From Solobacterium sp. (GTDB lineage Bacteria > Bacillota_I > Bacilli_A > Erysipelotrichales > Erysipelotrichaceae), in contig JAFRCE010000017.1 of NCBI GenBank assembly GCA_017404505.1, positions 20,971-84,970 of the forward strand: a DNA stretch of 64,000 bases. Direction: 5' to 3'. Made by a program: the position numbers and the translations under genes. The notes beneath the pieces are model-generated. The model was not told where the DNA came from, made no database searches, and was given only the letters and a program-made list of their open reading frames with translations. Below are positions 58,437 through 64,000 of the stretch, piece after piece. How positions within the stretch are numbered: the stretch's first letter is position 1; the number at the start of each line of letters is the position of its first letter.

Positions 58437-58445
58437 ACATCTACG

Positions 58446-58479
58446 GGAAATACAAGGCAAACGGCGTATTTCCTTTTTC
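58446..58479 (+). terminator. Intrinsic terminator
   Basis: GGAAATAC/GTATTTCC with a 12-nt loop is followed by TTTTTC. Confidence 0.7.
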
Positions 58480-58535
58480 TTGCGGCGGGCCGTCCGCGTT
58501 GGCTTTGCCGGTATTTATAGTAAAGGACGTAAAAG

Positions 58536-58772
58536 ATGAACGAGAAACAGAAAGGTATAAAAGTAGCGAAGGGAGAATCTGCCTTCGAAGCAATCCAGAA
58601 CGCGATTCCGCACTGGATCCATGACAAAAAGGAAGACCCCACATCCGTGACGGGCTTTCTTTACCTGCGCAGCTGCCGCTGTTCGGTATGCGGCTGTGAA
58701 GTGTCGTTTGAAAGACCGAAGTGCCCGCACTGCGGCACCGATATGCAGCATATGAAAGGTCTGGCTGACTGA
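58536..58772 (+). CDS. Small zinc-ribbon protein, 78 residues
   Basis: The protein has an N-terminal helix and a C-terminal four-Cys zinc ribbon (CRCSVCGCEV and CPHCGTDM). AAAGGA and TATAGT precede it. It ends 13 nt before the macro-domain gene, which probably shares its transcript. Confidence 0.68.
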   Translation: MNEKQKGIKVAKGESAFEAIQNAIPHWIHDKKEDPTSVTGFLYLRSCRCSVCGCEVSFERPKCPHCGTDMQHMKGLAD

Positions 58773-58785
58773 GAGGTAAAACCGG

Positions 58786-59832
58786 ATGCCTTTAAAGCTG
58801 ATCCGTGATGATATTACCAGAGTCAGCTGCGACGCCATTGTCAACGCTTCCGACAACGAACTTTCGGGCGGCGGCGGAGTCGATGCCGCCATCCATAAAG
58901 CGGCCGGACCGGAACTGGCAGAGGCATGCCGCAAACTGAACGGCTGCCCGGACGGAGAAGCGCGCATTACCGACGGTTATCAGCTGCCGTGTAAGTACGT
59001 GATCCATACCGCCGGTCCTGTTTATGTGGACGGCCGTCATCATGAGGAACAGGTGCTGCGCAGCTGCTATCGGAACTGCCTGAATCTGGCGAAAGATTAC
59101 AACTGTGAATCCATCGCGTTTCCTCTGATCTCAGCCGGCGTGTTCGGCTATCCGAAAGAGGAAGCTTTACAGACGGCGATCTCCGAGATCACGTCTTTTG
59201 TCATGGCGAACGATATCCTGGTATATCTTGTCGTCTTCGACCAGAAGGTCTATCAGATCAGCAGTAAACTGTATGTCGATATCCAGCAGTTCATCGACGA
59301 GAAATACGCTGCTGAGCATTATCAGGTCACATCCGAAAGACGGCGCCGGCAGAAGGCCGCGAAGAAGTGGACATATTCTGAGTCCCTGGGTTCCGCCAGG
59401 GAAGAAGTCCTGTACAATCAGGCTCCGTCTTTTTCCTATGCCAGCCGTGAAGAACGGCCGGATGAGAGTCTTGCCGAACGGCTGAAAGTGATTGACGAAA
59501 GCTTTTCGGAGATGCTGCTGAGAAAGATCGACGAAGCCGGCATCAGTGACAGTGAATGCTATAAAAAGGCGAATATTGACCGCAAGCTTTTCTCCAAGAT
59601 CCGCTCCAACCGGGATTACCGGCCCAGCAAACCGACGGTCCTGGCGTTTGCCATCGCCCTCGAGCTGCCGCTGGCGGAAACCGAGGAAATGCTGATGAAG
59701 GCCGGCTTTGCCCTGTCTTCCTCGAGTAAATTCGACATCATCGTCGAATACTTTATCCGGCATGGCAATTACGATATCTTCGCCATCAACGACGCCCTGT
59801 TTGCCTTTGATCAGCCGACACTCGGCGTCTGA
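58786..59832 (+). CDS. Macro-domain protein with C-terminal helical extension
   Basis: The 348-residue protein has an N-terminal macro domain: DAIVNASDNELSGGGGVDAA (ADP-ribose loop, residues about 17-36), VIHTAGPVY and FPLISAGVFGYPKEEA (second loop). Macro domains bind or remove ADP-ribose or its derivatives. From about residue 235 a helical domain (RKIDEAGISDSECYKKANID then KLFSKIRSN) resembles an HTH or helical adaptor seen in similar Bacillota proteins. A gGAGGTaAAA-like site precedes the start. Confidence 0.85.
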   Translation: MPLKLIRDDITRVSCDAIVNASDNELSGGGGVDAAIHKAAGPELAEACRKLNGCPDGEARITDGYQLPCKYVIHTAGPVYVDGRHHEEQVLRSCYRNCLNLAKDYNCESIAFPLISAGVFGYPKEEALQTAISEITSFVMANDILVYLVVFDQKVYQISSKLYVDIQQFIDEKYAAEHYQVTSERRRRQKAAKKWTYSESLGSAREEVLYNQAPSFSYASREERPDESLAERLKVIDESFSEMLLRKIDEAGISDSECYKKANIDRKLFSKIRSNRDYRPSKPTVLAFAIALELPLAETEEMLMKAGFALSSSSKFDIIVEYFIRHGNYDIFAINDALFAFDQPTLGV

Positions 59833-59837
59833 TCAAA

Positions 59838-59856
59838 TGTCGCACAGCATGCGACA
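59838..59856. repeat. Short perfect hairpin
   Basis: TGTCGCA/TGCGACA with a CAGCA loop lies 5 nt after the macro-domain stop. It has no T-run of its own. Confidence 0.5.
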
Positions 59857-59877
59857 CCTGCCTGGATCTGATTACTT

Positions 59878-59916
59878 AAAATGTGATCGTACAGAAAGAT
59901 GTACGGTCACATTTTT
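59878..59916 (+). terminator. Intrinsic terminator or attenuator before the VWA gene
   Basis: AAAATGTGATCGTAC pairs with GTACGGTCACATTTT (one mismatch) across a 9-nt loop, followed by TTC. No separate promoter was clear between it and the VWA gene 21 nt downstream, so it may act as an attenuator. Confidence 0.65.
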
Positions 59917-59936
59917 CAGATCAGGAGGTAATCAAA

Positions 59937-60581
59937 ATGAAAGAAAAAACAACAGAACTGGTATTCATTCTCGACCGCAGCGGCTCCATGGCCGGCCTGG
60001 AAAGCGATACGATCGGCGGCTTCAACGCCATGTTGAAAAAGCAGAGAAAAGAAGAGGGGAAGTGCCTTGTCTCCACGGTGCTGTTCGACCACCGTTTCAA
60101 GGTCCTGCATGACCGGGTGCCGATCGATCAGATCAAAGACCTGAGTGATCAGGACTATCAGGTCGGCGGCGCGACAGCGCTGGTGGACGCTATCGCAAGA
60201 TCCATTCACCACATCAGCAACATCCATAAATACGCCCGTAAGGAAGACGTGCCGGAGCATACGATGTTCGTGATCACGACCGATGGTATGGAGAACGCTT
60301 CGAAAGAATACAGCTCCGATGAACTGAAACGGATGATCCGCCGCCAGGAAGAACAGTACGGTTGGGAATTCCTGTTTATCGGAGCCAATATCGACGCAGT
60401 TGAGACCGCCGCCCACTTCGGCATCCGCAAGCAGAACGCGGTCGACTATCACGCCGACGCGACCGGGACCGCTGTCGTTTTTGAAAACATCGCCAAGGCG
60501 GTCAGCTCCATGCGGTCGAAAGGAATGGTCTGTGAAAGCTGGAGCGAGGAAATCCGGGCCGACTATAAAAAGCGGAAATAA
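59937..60581 (+). CDS. VWA-domain protein
   Basis: The 214-residue protein is a lone von Willebrand A domain with an intact MIDAS: FILDRSGSMAG (D-x-S-x-S), GGATALVDAI (Thr) and TTDGMENA (Asp). It is cytoplasmic, with no signal or membrane segment. VWA proteins often pair with MoxR ATPases or act in stress islands, but none is adjacent. CAGGAGG fixes the start. A palindrome terminator follows. Confidence 0.88.
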   Translation: MKEKTTELVFILDRSGSMAGLESDTIGGFNAMLKKQRKEEGKCLVSTVLFDHRFKVLHDRVPIDQIKDLSDQDYQVGGATALVDAIARSIHHISNIHKYARKEDVPEHTMFVITTDGMENASKEYSSDELKRMIRRQEEQYGWEFLFIGANIDAVETAAHFGIRKQNAVDYHADATGTAVVFENIAKAVSSMRSKGMVCESWSEEIRADYKKRK

Positions 60582-60587
60582 GCAGAA

Positions 60588-60613
60588 AGAAAACACCCGG
60601 CCGGGTGTTTTCA
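60588..60613. terminator. Bidirectional terminator
   Basis: AAAACACCCGGCCGGGTGTTTT is a perfect palindrome between convergent genes. Confidence 0.88.
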
Positions 60614-61441
60614 GCTGATCGGATCCAGATCGATATAAGTACTCTTTTTCCAGGCAAACCACAGCAGGGAACCGTCTTCCACCTCTTCATCGGTTTCCAG
60701 TTTCAGCGGCGTAAAACCGAGCTTACGGATAATTTCGGCGTTGCGCAGCCGGGCCGGTTCGTCCTTCATGCTGTAGATGTAAGGTTCGTTAAGTCTGTCT
60801 TTGCCATAGCAGGCGACGTCAGGATCCAGCGAGATCACGGAATAGAGAGTGATCTCGCTTTTCTCTCTGGCGAAGAAGGATTCGGAAAGATTCATCAGAT
60901 TGCGGAAGATCCCGTTCTGCCGCTCATCTCTGCCGGTATAGGCATTGGTATAGATCAGCACTTCTTCATTCTTTTCCGCTTCATGATCCAGAAGGAACAG
61001 TTCGTCAACAATATATGCCTGCCAGTACAGCCAGTCGCTTTCTTCTTCAAATGCCGCGCGGATCTTTTCGTTATGCATATCCGCTGCCGCAAGGTGATAA
61101 AGAGCCAGGTCGGCAATGACTTCTCTGTCGTGGCTGAATACCAGTCCGACAAGCAGTGAAACCGGCGTACAGGCAATCGAAGCATCTGTGATCAGCTGTC
61201 CGTTCTCATCCAGCCAGGGAAGGGAAAACAGCACATATATCCTTTCGTCGACGACGGTCAGGGAAAAACGGAAGGAAGAATCCTTTTCGCGGTATTTCGC
61301 AAGCATTTCTTCCGCTGTATACGGCAGCCAGCCGGAAAGCAGATCAAAGGAAGCCCGCAAAAACGATTCCGTAAATGGATTCAGGCTGGAACCCACCGTG
61401 TTTTCAGCCACCTGTATGCGGACCGGTCTGACGAGTTTCAT
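60611..61441 (-). CDS. Hypothetical protein, 276 residues
   Basis: The protein is not firmly recognised. It is soluble and mixed alpha/beta. The C-terminal RNAEIIRKLGFTPLKLE segment recalls the last helix-strand of GNAT acetyltransferases, and the preceding 100 residues could hold a degenerate GNAT core. The start at 61441 follows AGGGAGG; a GTG three codons upstream overlaps that site and is less likely. Confidence 0.6.
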   Translation of the reverse strand: MKLVRPVRIQVAENTVGSSLNPFTESFLRASFDLLSGWLPYTAEEMLAKYREKDSSFRFSLTVVDERIYVLFSLPWLDENGQLITDASIACTPVSLLVGLVFSHDREVIADLALYHLAAADMHNEKIRAAFEEESDWLYWQAYIVDELFLLDHEAEKNEEVLIYTNAYTGRDERQNGIFRNLMNLSESFFAREKSEITLYSVISLDPDVACYGKDRLNEPYIYSMKDEPARLRNAEIIRKLGFTPLKLETDEEVEDGSLLWFAWKKSTYIDLDPIS

Positions 61442-61540
61442 ATTGCGCACCTCCCTGCAGTTTCTATATTAACGGAAAGGAAGAAGATATGAACAGATGC
61501 AGAAGATAAAATACAGCCGGCAGGCGTAATTTGATCCTAT

Positions 61541-61573
61541 AAAAAAGAAAAAAGATGCAGAATCTGCATCTTC
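61541..61573 (-). terminator. Terminator of the small membrane protein operon
   Basis: AGATGCAG/CTGCATCT with an AAT loop; on the minus strand it is followed by a T-run (TTTTTTCTTTTTT). Confidence 0.85.
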
Positions 61574-61607
61574 GTAAAACAGTCCGGACAATGCCGCTTC
61601 GTCCTGC

Positions 61608-61778
61608 TTATCCTTCCATGATGATAAACAGTGCCCAAAGACCCAGTAACAGGATCGCGCCAAGCAGAATGATGCCAAGGCTTTTGCCAGCTCCGACCAG
61701 TGCGCCGCCGATGTGCTTGATGACAAAGCCAACGATCACGATGAGAAAAATGACACCCAGAATGGTAATGAAATCCAT
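61608..61778 (-). CDS. Small hydrophobic membrane protein, 56 residues
   Basis: The protein starts MDFITILGVIFLIVIVG and has two membrane helices around a GGALVGAG turn. It shares a pattern with the 54-residue protein encoded just upstream. GGAGG lies 8 nt before the ATG. It is the last gene of a three-gene minus-strand operon. Function is unknown; size and layout recall small envelope-stress proteins. Confidence 0.65.
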   Translation of the reverse strand: MDFITILGVIFLIVIVGFVIKHIGGALVGAGKSLGIILLGAILLLGLWALFIIMEG

Positions 61779-61792
61779 AGCAGTTCCTCCCT

Positions 61793-61957
61793 TTAAAACA
61801 TTTCGAACATCATAGACAGACCTAACAGAAAAGCGGCAGCGAATATCAGTATCATCATATTTCTTGCCAGATTCATAAGCGCGCGGCCCATGGCGCTGAT
61901 GATGTACCCGATGATCAGGACCAGTGCGATCCCGCCGAGAATTGAGAACAGTTCCAT
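61793..61957 (-). CDS. Small hydrophobic membrane protein, 54 residues
   Basis: The protein reads MELFSILGGIALVLIIGYI then an AMGRALMN turn and a second hydrophobic helix. It is a tandem paralogue of the 56-residue protein 14 nt downstream. GGAGG lies 7 nt before the ATG. The upstream membrane protein gene ends 11 nt before it, so all three are one operon. Confidence 0.65.
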   Translation of the reverse strand: MELFSILGGIALVLIIGYIISAMGRALMNLARNMMILIFAAAFLLGLSMMFEMF

Positions 61958-61968
61958 ACAAGTCCTCC

Positions 61969-62508
61969 TTACTTTTCGACGGATGCTTTATCGCATCGGG
62001 CAGTCATATAATCCAGAACGAACTGAAACTGTTCCGGATCGGCATAGATCTGATGGAAACTCCACGGTCCCATCACACCGACCATATCATGTTCGGGAAC
62101 GGAACGCAGACGGCGGACATTCTTATACCGGGTAACATACAGATTGCCGTCTCTGCCGCCGGTGACACCGGGCGGAGATGTACGGACGATCTGATCTTCG
62201 TTCATGGCAAATGTCATGGTGTATTTTCCCTTGCGCAGAAAACTCCAGACCAGCCAGCCGACAAGACCCAAAACCGCAAGCAGTCCGCCGGCCGCCAGGA
62301 AGATTTGCAGGGCAAACAGGAAATACCCGTTGAATATGGAAATGATCGCAAATGCCAGAGCGGCACCGATCATCATTTCTTCGAGAATATACAATGTCAT
62401 GGGATGTTTGCGGATATCCTGAACATACGTCCAGCAGATCCGTCCATCCGCATCATATGTCATTCCCGAAGGGAGCTGCCGGACAGAAGTGGTTCGGCTG
62501 TTTGTCAT
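61969..62508 (-). CDS. Two-helix membrane protein heading a small operon
   Basis: The 179-residue protein has a soluble N-terminus, two membrane helices (about residues 42-60 and 65-88) and a C-terminal cytoplasmic domain with a YTMTFAMNEDQIVRTS strand, resembling bacterial PH-like or YcxB-type domains (weak). The start at 62508 follows CGGAGGTG; the GTG of that site is in frame but is less likely the start. It is first in the operon with the two small paralogues. Confidence 0.65.
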   Translation of the reverse strand: MTNSRTTSVRQLPSGMTYDADGRICWTYVQDIRKHPMTLYILEEMMIGAALAFAIISIFNGYFLFALQIFLAAGGLLAVLGLVGWLVWSFLRKGKYTMTFAMNEDQIVRTSPPGVTGGRDGNLYVTRYKNVRRLRSVPEHDMVGVMGPWSFHQIYADPEQFQFVLDYMTARCDKASVEK

Positions 62509-62666
62509 ATCTGTCACCTCCGGAGTGTCCGCATGAACATCTGATGATACATTCCTGTATATACATGGATGCAGGAAACTTCCTATGGTTTTAATGTACC
62601 ATATTACCGTTTATGTGAACAGTTGATATGAGGAACTTCACGAATGGATGTCCGCCTTCTTCAGGC

Positions 62667-62694
62667 ATGATAAAAGTCCCGCCAAAGCGGGACT
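62667..62694 (-). terminator. Terminator of the GH1 gene
   Basis: AGTCCCGC/GCGGGACT with a four-base loop is followed, on the minus strand, by TTTT. Confidence 0.88.
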
Positions 62695-62727
62695 GTGTCA
62701 TGTGTGCTGCTTATCGGGCAGAATCGC

Positions 62728-64000
<1,273 letters not shown>

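Overview
This 64 kb window (roughly 50-55% G+C by eye) comes from a Gram-positive-type bacterium, most likely an anaerobic, gut-associated member of the Bacillota (Erysipelotrichia or Clostridia). That placement is an inference. It rests on strong GGAGG-type ribosome binding sites, TATAAT promoters with extended -10 elements, CcpA-type cre sites, lipobox lipoproteins, a YolD/Y-polymerase pair, TelA, WYL and SseB proteins, and GPH- and GH-based sugar use. I saw no rRNA, tRNA, CRISPR array, intact insertion sequence or prophage.

Layout. 1-2.3 kb: the end of a GH13 alpha-glucosidase gene and its LacI regulator. 2.3-16.3 kb: mostly single genes (DUF3320 and DUF2779 proteins, a flavin oxidoreductase, MFS exporter, YhhN protein, YgeA-like racemase homologue, a LysR regulator divergent from a two-part chromate transporter, SseB, M42 peptidase, lipoproteins). 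16.4-21 kb: a minus-strand run of Y-family polymerase, YolD and a large lipase/membrane fusion. 21-26.7 kb: a zinc-ribbon protein with a double-glycine leader, two HD-domain hydrolases, a membrane protein, a VanY-like peptidase and an esterase.

26.8-34.2 kb is the most notable region. It is a tightly packed six-gene operon under a cre/TATAAT promoter: PfkB sugar kinase, YihQ-like GH31 glycosidase, GPH symporter, beta-hydroxyacid dehydrogenase, cupin-like DUF4867 protein and a FucI-fold isomerase. Four of the six match protein families of the E. coli sulfoquinovose (yih) operon. However, the glycosidase has Gln where sulfoquinovosidases keep a sulfonate-binding Arg, and no aldolase is present. 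The natural reading is import or hydrolysis of an alpha-glycoside, isomerisation, phosphorylation, cleavage by an aldolase encoded elsewhere, and reduction of the aldehyde product.

34.2-45.2 kb: GNAT, two flavodoxins (one a lipoprotein), TelA, a second VanY-like peptidase, a small Cys-tailed protein, a cre-controlled pair of unknown genes, an M20 amidohydrolase, aroD, a MerR regulator and a membrane protein. 45.3-53.6 kb: DUF4139 and WYL proteins, a VanX-like dipeptidase, a TM2 protein, a 983-residue Sel1-repeat protein and small membrane or lipoproteins. 53.7-60.6 kb: a CotH-family lipoprotein, then an accessory-looking run (HIRAN, AAA ATPase, alpha/beta hydrolase, tandem paralogues, zinc ribbons, macro domain, VWA). 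60.6-64 kb: three small membrane proteins and the start-truncated end of a GH1 6-phospho-beta-glucosidase gene.

A recurring theme is predicted leaderless transcription. Five genes have a -10 hexamer exactly 6 nt before the ATG and no ribosome binding site.
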